A DNA stretch of 64,000 nt. Source: Thiomicrorhabdus indica (lineage in GTDB: Bacteria > Pseudomonadota > Gammaproteobacteria > Thiomicrospirales > Thiomicrospiraceae). Positions 19,404-26,704 of this stretch are shown here, piece after piece (position 1 is the stretch's first letter; each line of letters begins with the position of its first letter). The notes beneath the pieces are model-generated. The model saw nothing but the letters and a program-made list of their open reading frames with translations. It did not search any database and was not told the DNA's origin. The translations under genes were made by a program, and so were the position numbers. Where the stretch lies: the NCBI RefSeq assembly GCF_004293625.1, contig NZ_CP033040.1, positions 2,185,001 to 2,249,000 of the forward strand, written 5' to 3'.

Positions 19404-19966
19404 TGTCGTTAAATTTTACGAAAATTGCCGAAGAACATCAATTGGCTATCGATTCGGTTATTGAACAACAAGATAAAATCGAACAAGCCACTGGACAGAT
19501 TATCCATGCACTCAAAAATAACAAGAAAGTCTTATGGTGCGGTAATGGAGGCAGTGCAGCAGAAGCACAACACATGGCTGCAGAGTTGATGGTGAGATAT
19601 GTAAAAAACCGCCAACCTTTGGCTTCGCTTGCACTGACCAACGACACCTCGATTTTAACCGCCCACCCCAATGATTACGAATTTGAAACAGTGTTTTCAA
19701 GGCAGGTTCAGGGGCTTGGACAAATCGGGGATATATTAATCGGTATGACGACTTCTGGTAAAAGCCAAAATGTACTTCAAGCTTTTCGGGTAGCTAAAGA
19801 AAAAGGGATTTTTACGATTGCGCTGGTAGGTCAAAACAGCAAACAGATAGAAGCCGATAGCGATTTAGTCATTACAGTCAAAAGTAATAAAACTGCTCGT
19901 ATTCAAGAAGGCCACACATTTATTAACCATTTGATATGTGAGCTGTTAGATTTGGCATTCGACTAG
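19403..19966 (+). CDS. gmhA: Phosphoheptose isomerase
   Basis: The 187-residue SIS-domain protein converts sedoheptulose 7-phosphate to D-glycero-D-manno-heptose 7-phosphate, the first step of ADP-heptose synthesis. Motifs are VLWCGNGGSAAEAQHMAAELMV (phosphosugar site), GMTTSGKSQNV, and the C-terminal GHTFINHLICELLD. Last gene of the msbA-lpxL-hldE-gmhA unit; a strong terminator follows ten bases after the stop. Confidence 0.95.
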   Translation: MSLNFTKIAEEHQLAIDSVIEQQDKIEQATGQIIHALKNNKKVLWCGNGGSAAEAQHMAAELMVRYVKNRQPLASLALTNDTSILTAHPNDYEFETVFSRQVQGLGQIGDILIGMTTSGKSQNVLQAFRVAKEKGIFTIALVGQNSKQIEADSDLVITVKSNKTARIQEGHTFINHLICELLDLAFD

Positions 19967-19972
19967 AAACTA

Positions 19973-20011
19973 AAAAAGCCGCCAATCAATTGTTGATTTA
20001 GCGGCTTTTCT
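19973..20011. terminator. Bidirectional terminator between gmhA and the zinc-finger gene
   Basis: Stem AAAAGCCGC / GCGGCTTTT with an inner AATCAA/TTGATT stem, with A-tract and T-tract on either side. It serves gmhA on the plus strand and, from the other side, the zinc-finger/ilvE unit. Confidence 0.8.
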
Positions 20012-20029
20012 GTTTATCAGCTTGGCAGA

Positions 20030-20239
20030 TTAATGACTAGCCGGTGCATTTGGATCAAAATCCGTCAGGATATACTCCGCACCACAATATGGACACTTCG
20101 CTTTACCTGTTTTTTCAATCGGCAAATAGACTTTTGGATGCGAGTTCCACTGACTCATTTCAGGGGTTGGGCAATGCAAAGGTAAATCCTTATGCGTGAC
20201 CTCATACACCTTTTTGCTATTGGTTGAGTTTGATGCCAT
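20030..20239 (-). CDS. CHCC-type zinc-finger domain protein
   Basis: This 69-residue protein carries PLHCPTPEMSQWNSHPKVYL and KCPYCGAEYIL: Cys, His and a CPYC pair make the zf-CHCC site also seen in the NDUFS6-type subunit of mitochondrial complex I. Proteobacterial relatives are common, small and without assigned function. It lies 29 bases downstream of ilvE on the same strand, with an AAGGAGAG-like ribosome site in between, so it is probably co-transcribed with ilvE. Confidence 0.85.
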   Translation of the reverse strand: MASNSTNSKKVYEVTHKDLPLHCPTPEMSQWNSHPKVYLPIEKTGKAKCPYCGAEYILTDFDPNAPASH

Positions 20240-20268
20240 CTGGCTCTCCTTGGTAGCGTTAAATTTGA

Positions 20269-21198
20269 TTAACCAGCAACGTTAGTCAGCCATTCCATGT
20301 GCTGTGGTGAGCGACCATGAACAATATCAAAATACTGTGATTGCAGCTTTTCAGTAATTGGGCCTCGAGAACCTTCCCCGATTGGACGATTATCTAACAT
20401 ACGAATCGGCGTCACTTCTGCAGCCGTACCGGTAAAGAAAGCTTCGTCACAAATATACACTTCGTCACGTGTAATACGCTTTTCACGCACTTCAATGCCA
20501 TTTTCTTTCGCAAGCTGCATAATGGTTTTACGAGTAATTCCGTCCAAACAACAAGTCAGCTCAGGAGTGTACAGAACACCTTCCTTCACCATAAAGAAGT
20601 TTTCACCAGAGCCTTCAGCAACATATCCATCTACATCCAACAGCAAGGCTTCATCACAACCATTTGACGTCGCTTCTTGAAGTGCCAACATCGAATTCAT
20701 ATATTGACCATTCGACTTGGCTTTCGTCATGGTGACATTCACATGGTGACGCGTGTAAGAAGAAGTGGCAATTTTAATGCCTTTAGTCAAATTCTCCTCA
20801 CCCATATAAGCGCCCCATTCCCATGCAGCAACCATGACATGTGTTTTCAGATTATCAGCACGTAAGCCCATTCCTTCTGAGCCATAAAACACCATTGGAC
20901 GGATATAAGCTGATTTTAGATCATTTTCTCGAACGGCTGCGCGTTGCGCCTCATTAATCATGTCTTTATCATAAGGCATCGACATATTCATGATTTTTGC
21001 AGAATTAAACAGACGATCAGTATGTGCGTCAAGACGGAAAATCGACGTTCCCTGTTCTGCTTCATAGGCTCGAACGCCCTCAAAGACTCCCAGGCCATAG
21101 TGTAAAGTGTGTGTCAAAACATGAACCTTTGCATCCCGCCAAGGAACCATTTCACCGTCTAACCAAATCAGGCCATCTCTATCCGACATAGTTTGCAT
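20269..21198 (-). CDS. ilvE: Branched-chain amino acid aminotransferase
   Basis: Class IV PLP aminotransferase of about 309 residues, the same length as E. coli IlvE. Motifs are IWLDGEMVPWRDAKVHVLTH at the start and AKSNGQYMNSMLALQEA, which contains the PLP lysine. GYVAEGSGENFF and FTGTAAEVTPI bind the cofactor phosphate. It interconverts Val, Leu and Ile with their keto acids. I set the start at the ATG at 21198 with GGAG eight bases upstream; the longer open frame (to 21294) lacks homology, and the ATG at 21189 is too far from the site. It diverges from argD across a 357-base gap. Confidence 0.96.
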   Translation of the reverse strand: MQTMSDRDGLIWLDGEMVPWRDAKVHVLTHTLHYGLGVFEGVRAYEAEQGTSIFRLDAHTDRLFNSAKIMNMSMPYDKDMINEAQRAAVRENDLKSAYIRPMVFYGSEGMGLRADNLKTHVMVAAWEWGAYMGEENLTKGIKIATSSYTRHHVNVTMTKAKSNGQYMNSMLALQEATSNGCDEALLLDVDGYVAEGSGENFFMVKEGVLYTPELTCCLDGITRKTIMQLAKENGIEVREKRITRDEVYICDEAFFTGTAAEVTPIRMLDNRPIGEGSRGPITEKLQSQYFDIVHGRSPQHMEWLTNVAG

Positions 21199-21555
21199 CG
21201 AATCATCTCCAAATAATTCACAAAAATTTAAACCGTCAATTTTAGCGAATTTAAGAAAAAGATGATATGAGAATTTTGAGGTTATCAATTTCACATCGAA
21301 AATTTAGAAACAAACATTTGGAAAAACCTTACATTGAAAATACACCTCAGTAAGTTTATCCACAATGACTTGAAATTTTAGTGTGGTTGGCTAAAATCAA
21401 TTCTTTGTATTAATATTTACCGGCCGGCAACCATCTGAAAACGTATTTATAAGTGCTTACTCCATTCGACTTAAGCGTTTACAAATACCTTTTCAAGGTT
21501 GCTTTTTTATTTTTGGTCTTCGCAAACACATTTGCATTTTGATTAAGGAAAATTC
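21199..21555. other. Intergenic region between divergent ilvE and argD
   Basis: 357 bases without a supported gene. It holds a perfect DnaA-box sequence (TTATCCACA, 21356-21364), a CCGGCCGG palindrome (21420-21427) and, at the right edge, the argD ribosome site (AAGGA before 21556). I could not pick convincing -35/-10 pairs or ArgR boxes by eye. Confidence 0.6.
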
Positions 21556-22728
21556 ATGTCAGACCATTTAATGAACACTTATGCGCGCCTACCTGTGCAA
21601 TTCAAGAAAGGTAAAGGTGCTATCTTGAAAGACAAGCAAGGTATCAACTACCTTGATGCTCTAAGCGGAATTGCTGTTTGTAGCCTAGGGCACTCTCACC
21701 CAGCCATTAGTGAAGCAATTTGTAAACAGAGCCAGAAGATCTTACATACATCCAACCTTTATCAAATTGGAAAACAGCGAAAGCTTGCAGAAAAGCTTTT
21801 CAAGCTTTCAGGTATGGAACGTGTATTCTTTTGCAACTCTGGGGCTGAAGCCAATGAAACCGCGATTAAAATTGCGCGTAAATTCGCCAATGACCAAGGG
21901 ATCACTCACCCCAAAATCATTGTTATGGAAAACAGTTTTCATGGCCGAACGCTCGCAACACTCTCTGCAACTGGCAACGATAAAGTTCATGCAGGCTTCT
22001 CCCCTTTAGTGGAAGGATTTGTACGTGTGCCATTCGACAATGTCGAGGCTATTAAAGACCTTCAAGATGATAAAGATATTGTCGCGATTTTAGTTGAACC
22101 GATTCAAGGTGAAGGCGGTGTTCATGTTCCTCAAAAGGGTTACTTAAAATCCTTACGTGAAATTTGCGATCAAAACAACTGGTTGTTAATGTGTGATGAA
22201 ATTCAAACGGGTATTGGGCGAACTGGTAAATGGTTTGCACATCAGCATTGTGATATTACCCCTGATGTAATGACACTTGCCAAAGCACTAGGCAATGGCG
22301 TTCCAATTGGTGCTTGTTTAGCAGCAGGAAAAGCGGCCAATGTTTTAGCACCAGGAAATCATGGCACCACATTTGGCGGCAACCCTCTAGCTTGCGCAGC
22401 AGCACTTGCGGTCATTGATGTATTAACCATTCACAACCATATTGACCTTGTCGCAAAAAAAGGTGACATACTACTGCAACGATTCAAGGATGAACTTGAA
22501 GGCATTGAAGGCGTTGTTGATATTCGTGGTCGTGGTTACATGATTGGAATTCAACTTAACCGTAACTGTGGTGATTTGGTTATTCAAGCACTAGAAAAAC
22601 GCCTACTAATCAATGTCACACGAGGTGATACCGTCCGCTTATTACCAACATTTGTTATGAGCCAAGAGCAAACAGATGAACTGGTAACGACTTTAACTCA
22701 ATTAATTAAGGACTTTCTTAAAGCTTAA
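21556..22728 (+). CDS. argD: Acetylornithine aminotransferase
   Basis: At 390 residues, a class III PLP aminotransferase. FFCNSGAEANETAIKIARK and NSFHGRTLATLSATG come in the N-half, MCDEIQTGIGRTGKWFA holds the PLP Asp, and TLAKALGNGVPIGACLA the PLP lysine, followed by HGTTFGGNPLACAAAL. It converts N-acetylglutamate semialdehyde to N-acetylornithine in arginine synthesis and may also act in lysine synthesis. argF follows after 15 bases, a two-gene arginine unit. Confidence 0.95.
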   Translation: MSDHLMNTYARLPVQFKKGKGAILKDKQGINYLDALSGIAVCSLGHSHPAISEAICKQSQKILHTSNLYQIGKQRKLAEKLFKLSGMERVFFCNSGAEANETAIKIARKFANDQGITHPKIIVMENSFHGRTLATLSATGNDKVHAGFSPLVEGFVRVPFDNVEAIKDLQDDKDIVAILVEPIQGEGGVHVPQKGYLKSLREICDQNNWLLMCDEIQTGIGRTGKWFAHQHCDITPDVMTLAKALGNGVPIGACLAAGKAANVLAPGNHGTTFGGNPLACAAALAVIDVLTIHNHIDLVAKKGDILLQRFKDELEGIEGVVDIRGRGYMIGIQLNRNCGDLVIQALEKRLLINVTRGDTVRLLPTFVMSQEQTDELVTTLTQLIKDFLKA

Positions 22729-22743
22729 GAAAGCAAATTTTCT

Positions 22744-23649
22744 ATGACTGTAAGACATTTTTTAACGCTTAAAGACCTGAATCGCGATGAGTTAACGACC
22801 ATCTTAAAGCGAGGCATTGAACTCAAAAAAATGCAGAAATCCGGTGAAATTTTTGAACCTTTAAAAAATCAAACACTGGCAATGATCTTTGAAAAATCCT
22901 CGACTCGTACTCGTATTTCCTTTGAAACAGGGATGACGCAGTTAGGAGGCCATGCATTGTTTTTATCACCACGAGACACCCAACTAGGGCGAGGTGAACC
23001 GATTGAAGATAGCGCGCGCGTTATTTCTAGCATGGTCGATGGCATCATGATTCGTACCTTTGACCATGAAACCGTTGAAACCATGGCAAAGTATTCAAAC
23101 GTGCCGATAATCAATGCTCTAACAGATGATTATCATCCATGTCAGTTATTGGCGGATATGCAGACCTACTATGAGCACCGAGGTAGCATTGAAGGCAAAA
23201 CCGTGACGTGGATTGGTGATGGCAATAATATGTGCCACTCTTATATGAATGCCGCATCACAATACGGCTTTAAGCTTAATATTGCCTGTCCTGAAAACTA
23301 TGATCCGCTAGATCGCATTATGAAAGAGAATGCCGACCACTGTGAAATCATTCGAAACCCACTAGAAGCCGCTAAAAACAGTGACTTAATTGTGACGGAT
23401 GTATGGGCAAGTATGGGACAAGAAGACGAACAACGTTTAAGAGAAATCGCCTTTGCAGATTACCAAGTCAACAAAGCGGTAATGGATGCTGCAAATCCAG
23501 ATGCACTCTTTATGCATTGTTTACCGGCTCACCGAGGTGAAGAAGTTACCGCCGATGTAATTGATGCACCAGACAGTGTGGTGTGGGATGAAGCCGAAAA
23601 CCGGCTCCATGCACAAAAAGCACTACTTGAGTTCTTAATGGCAAAGTAA
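22744..23649 (+). CDS. argF: Ornithine carbamoyltransferase
   Basis: At 301 residues. The carbamoyl-phosphate site is [12 protein letters not shown], with [11 protein letters not shown] in the hinge region and ornithine-binding DVWASMGQE and [11 protein letters not shown]. It makes citrulline from ornithine and carbamoyl phosphate in the cytosol. Co-transcribed with argD; a strong terminator follows. Confidence 0.96.
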   Translation: MTVRHFLTLKDLNRDELTTILKRGIELKKMQKSGEIFEPLKNQTLAMIFEKSSTRTRISFETGMTQLGGHALFLSPRDTQLGRGEPIEDSARVISSMVDGIMIRTFDHETVETMAKYSNVPIINALTDDYHPCQLLADMQTYYEHRGSIEGKTVTWIGDGNNMCHSYMNAASQYGFKLNIACPENYDPLDRIMKENADHCEIIRNPLEAAKNSDLIVTDVWASMGQEDEQRLREIAFADYQVNKAVMDAANPDALFMHCLPAHRGEEVTADVIDAPDSVVWDEAENRLHAQKALLEFLMAK

Positions 23650-23670
23650 AACCTCTTTTGCTACACACAT

Positions 23671-23699
23671 AAAAAAATCCCGCAATGCGGGATTTTTTA
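23671..23699. terminator. Bidirectional terminator after argF
   Basis: Stem AATCCCGCA/TGCGGGATT flanked by A7 and T6. It lies between the convergent argF and the lipoprotein gene and fits rho-independent termination in both directions. Confidence 0.88.
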
Positions 23700-23719
23700 T
23701 AGTTAGAAATTTTCACAAA

Positions 23720-25618
23720 CTATGGAGCAATCGCATCCGCAGGATCTGTTAAATCAACTGATGCAAACCCTAAACCGCCCTTTGTTGTTACACTAACTTT
23801 TAGAACACCTTCTTCCACTTCAGTATTTTCATCGCTTGGTTTAATTCTAAATGAAAATTGAGTGTAAGTATTCGTATTAGGAATAGGGTAAGTAGGCTTT
23901 TCCAAAACTTCTCCAATTCCCCCATTATCAACATCGATAGTACTACCTGTTGCAGTTGAAGAGTGGATGACTCTTGAACATGAATCATATTCAAATCTTG
24001 AATTAGTCGGCAAAGCAAATCTTGCTCCATTTGAATCTTCACACAAGACGGCACCATCTTCAATCATAGCCCAGAAAGTTGTTGTCCCTTGTAGATTTAA
24101 AGCCTGACCATTAACATTCAAACAGATACTTGTATCAAGTTTTCCATTGTTATTCAGACAACTCTCAAAATTTGTAGTATCTGTGACCTGATACAAATGA
24201 ACAGCTGGGTTATCTTGAGGCATTATTAAAGTAATATTATTAAACACATAAGTCAGAGACGAAGTACAAGAATCATGATCGCAGGTAACTCCGTCATACT
24301 GACCATTTCCATTTGGTTGTCCATCACTATCTTCATCCAAACCTGTAAATACACCATCTCGAATTACATCACCATCTAAATCACCTGTAAAAGAACCTGT
24401 TTCGTCATAGTCAAAATACTTTTCATCTTTACTTAAAAAACCACTTGCCGTTTGACTGTAACGCCCATTTTCATCGTCATCACGAAAAGCATTCGGTAAA
24501 TCATCAAAAATCTCTCCTTCATCATACAAACCATTGCTGTTCGAATCATAAAAAGTTTCATGGCCAACCGCATAGGCAAGAATTGTTACACGATGATCAT
24601 CTGGGCGATACTCTTGACTTTCCCAAGTAACAGAACAGCCACTATTTACTGTCTGACAACTTGCATCGATTTTTCCACCTTCTGCAGTAAAGTAAACAGA
24701 AGTTTTATCTGGTACAGGGTTGTTGAATTGGTCTGCCAAACGAATATTCAACTGCGTCGTCACACCATCAAGCATCCAAGCACCATCTGGTGATAAATCA
24801 ACTGCAGTCAAAGAGAAACTATTTTGGTCTGGAATACCTGTAGTAATAGTTAAGTTACTTGAAAAAGTACTTCTACTTCCGTCCCTTGATAAACTGGCTT
24901 TTACAACCACTGACCCAGGCACTGTACCAGAATTAACAGTGGTTGAAACCTCTCCATTTACATCTGAAATAGAAATGTTTCTCGAAAGTGTCAAACCTCC
25001 CAATTCAGACTCCAATGAGAAAAAAACTTCCTCATCTTCAACAGCATTTCCATCTGTATCAACAACTCTAAAGGTCACTACTGCAGTTTCACCATAACCT
25101 ATCCCCCCAACACCTTTTAAAGAAATAATATCTTTACTGGTACCAACAAATTCAACAGAGCCACCTTCAACTGATTCTGCAGAAAATACAAACTCAAAAT
25201 TTAATGACGCACTCTCACCAGTTTCTGATTGAAGAGTGATTGTGCCGACACTTGCACCAGAAGTTAAACCCTCAGGAGGTAACACTGAAAAACGGGCTAT
25301 TCCATTAGCGTCGGTTTTAATTGGTGATTGGCTTACGGTTCCGACAGATGAATCGACAGTGATTATTTTGTTAGAAAACCCTTCTAAAGAAGATAACTGA
25401 ACAGTTCCATTTAAATGACTGCCAGAAGAAATCGATGTTGTCTCTTGAGCCGTTACAGAATCTGAAATACAGAAGCTTAAGCCCTCCTCGCTTACACAAG
25501 CACTACCCGTAACGCCATCAGCATTTACGCCATCCTCCTCTGTAGGCCCTCCACAACCTTGCAGAGTTAGCATAGAAATAACCAACAGGCCAATATAGAG
25601 TTTCAATTTATTTATCAT
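23720..25618 (-). CDS. Large lipoprotein with Ig-like (Big) domains and Asp/Asn-rich loops
   Basis: At 632 residues. A lipoprotein signal is clear: a hydrophobic stretch and lipobox LTLQGC with Cys22. Two to three bacterial Ig-like (invasin/Big_1-type) repeats follow, seen in phrases such as SPIKTDANGIARFSVLPPE and VDTDGNAVEDEEVFFSLES. About residues 355-455 hold many D-x-D/N-x-D/N-G loops (DSNSNGLYDEGEIFDD, DLDGDVIRDG, DEDSDGQPNGNG), resembling calcium-binding repeats. Likely an outer-membrane surface or adhesion protein. Its ATG directly follows the recR stop (TAAATG), and its Shine-Dalgarno (GAGGTGG) lies within recR, so it is tied to the dnaX-ybaB-recR mRNA. That is an odd partner. Confidence 0.75.
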   Translation of the reverse strand: MINKLKLYIGLLVISMLTLQGCGGPTEEDGVNADGVTGSACVSEEGLSFCISDSVTAQETTSISSGSHLNGTVQLSSLEGFSNKIITVDSSVGTVSQSPIKTDANGIARFSVLPPEGLTSGASVGTITLQSETGESASLNFEFVFSAESVEGGSVEFVGTSKDIISLKGVGGIGYGETAVVTFRVVDTDGNAVEDEEVFFSLESELGGLTLSRNISISDVNGEVSTTVNSGTVPGSVVVKASLSRDGSRSTFSSNLTITTGIPDQNSFSLTAVDLSPDGAWMLDGVTTQLNIRLADQFNNPVPDKTSVYFTAEGGKIDASCQTVNSGCSVTWESQEYRPDDHRVTILAYAVGHETFYDSNSNGLYDEGEIFDDLPNAFRDDDENGRYSQTASGFLSKDEKYFDYDETGSFTGDLDGDVIRDGVFTGLDEDSDGQPNGNGQYDGVTCDHDSCTSSLTYVFNNITLIMPQDNPAVHLYQVTDTTNFESCLNNNGKLDTSICLNVNGQALNLQGTTTFWAMIEDGAVLCEDSNGARFALPTNSRFEYDSCSRVIHSSTATGSTIDVDNGGIGEVLEKPTYPIPNTNTYTQFSFRIKPSDENTEVEEGVLKVSVTTKGGLGFASVDLTDPADAIAP

Positions 25619-26230
25619 TTATTCATCCACCTCTTTTCGATACAAAAACGCTTGGGTTAAAGTACCGGGATCGAGGTACTCCAGCTCTGCGCCAAATGGT
25701 ATGCCTTGCGCCAATCGAGTAACTTTGACAGCATTCTGTTTTGCTATCTGCTGGAGGTAATGTGCAGTGACTTCACCTTCCACCGTCGGGTTTGTTGCAA
25801 TAATCAGCTCGTTCACTACACCTTCATGCAAACGATTTTCCAAAACATCCAAGCCCAACTCTTCAGGGCCAATCCCATCAATTGGAGATAAATGCCCCAT
25901 TAACACATGATATTTTCCTTTAAAAACGCCAGAAGATTCAAAACTTAAAATATCCGCCGGGGTCTCTACAACACAAACAACCGTATCATCGCGCCGGTCA
26001 TCCGAACAAATCGGACAAACCTCTAACTCCGTTAAAGTCCGGCACGTTTGACAATGTCCAATGTTTTCCAAAGCCGCTAAAATGGTTGTCGCCAAATGCT
26101 TTGCACCCGACTGATCTCGTTCAAGCAGGTAATAGGCCATGCGCTGGGCAGACTTACCGCCAACACCTGGCAAAACTTTTAATGACTCTATGAGTTCGAG
26201 AATTAATGGACTTTGCACAAACAATTCCAA
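25619..26230 (-). CDS. recR: Recombination mediator protein RecR
   Basis: At 203 residues: the helix-hairpin-helix LPGVGGKSAQRMAYYLL, a C4 zinc finger CQTCRTLTELEVCPIC (about residues 57-72), a Toprim domain (VCVVETPADILSFE) and the GIPFGAELEYLDPGTL tail. With RecO and RecF it loads RecA on gapped DNA. It follows ybaB after five bases, in the conserved dnaX-ybaB-recR order, and abuts the lipoprotein gene downstream. Confidence 0.97.
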   Translation of the reverse strand: MELFVQSPLILELIESLKVLPGVGGKSAQRMAYYLLERDQSGAKHLATTILAALENIGHCQTCRTLTELEVCPICSDDRRDDTVVCVVETPADILSFESSGVFKGKYHVLMGHLSPIDGIGPEELGLDVLENRLHEGVVNELIIATNPTVEGEVTAHYLQQIAKQNAVKVTRLAQGIPFGAELEYLDPGTLTQAFLYRKEVDE

Positions 26231-26235
26231 TTCAA

Positions 26236-26565
26236 TTAGAAGGGCATTTTCATACCGGCCGGTAAATTCATACCAGATGTTAAACCACCCATTTTCTCTT
26301 GAGTGACATCTTCAACCCGACGCGAAGCACTGTTCACCGCTGCGGCAAAAAGATCTTCCAGCATCTCTTTGTCATCCATAATAGAATCGTCAATTTCAAC
26401 TTTCACCAACTCATGCTTTCCTGTCATGATAACTTTTACCATGCCACCACCGGCTTGACCTTCGACTTCCATCTCAGCAATTTCCTGTTGCGCTTTTTGC
26501 ATATTCTCTTGCATCTCTTGCGCTTGCTTCATTAGATTTCCAATACCACCTTTTCCACCAAACAT
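26236..26565 (-). CDS. ybaB: YbaB/EbfC family nucleoid-associated protein
   Basis: At 109 residues, exactly the length of E. coli YbaB. The N-terminus [15 protein letters not shown] and a coiled segment (about 12-38) lead to [17 protein letters not shown] and the C-terminal MPAG-like tail, here LPAGMKMPF, spelled by a CCGGCCGG palindrome (26255). It binds DNA as a dimer. Located between dnaX and recR. Confidence 0.95.
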   Translation of the reverse strand: MFGGKGGIGNLMKQAQEMQENMQKAQQEIAEMEVEGQAGGGMVKVIMTGKHELVKVEIDDSIMDDKEMLEDLFAAAVNSASRRVEDVTQEKMGGLTSGMNLPAGMKMPF

Positions 26566-26704
26566 GGGTCTTCCTTTGTTGTAAAATTAATTAATAAAAC
26601 CTGTTTACAAGTTCATATCGCAAACAGAAATCATATCTTTAATGCTCAAAATCATATCAAGCATTACTGAATTTGTCTTTGTTGAAAATAACTTTCTGAA
26701 AATT

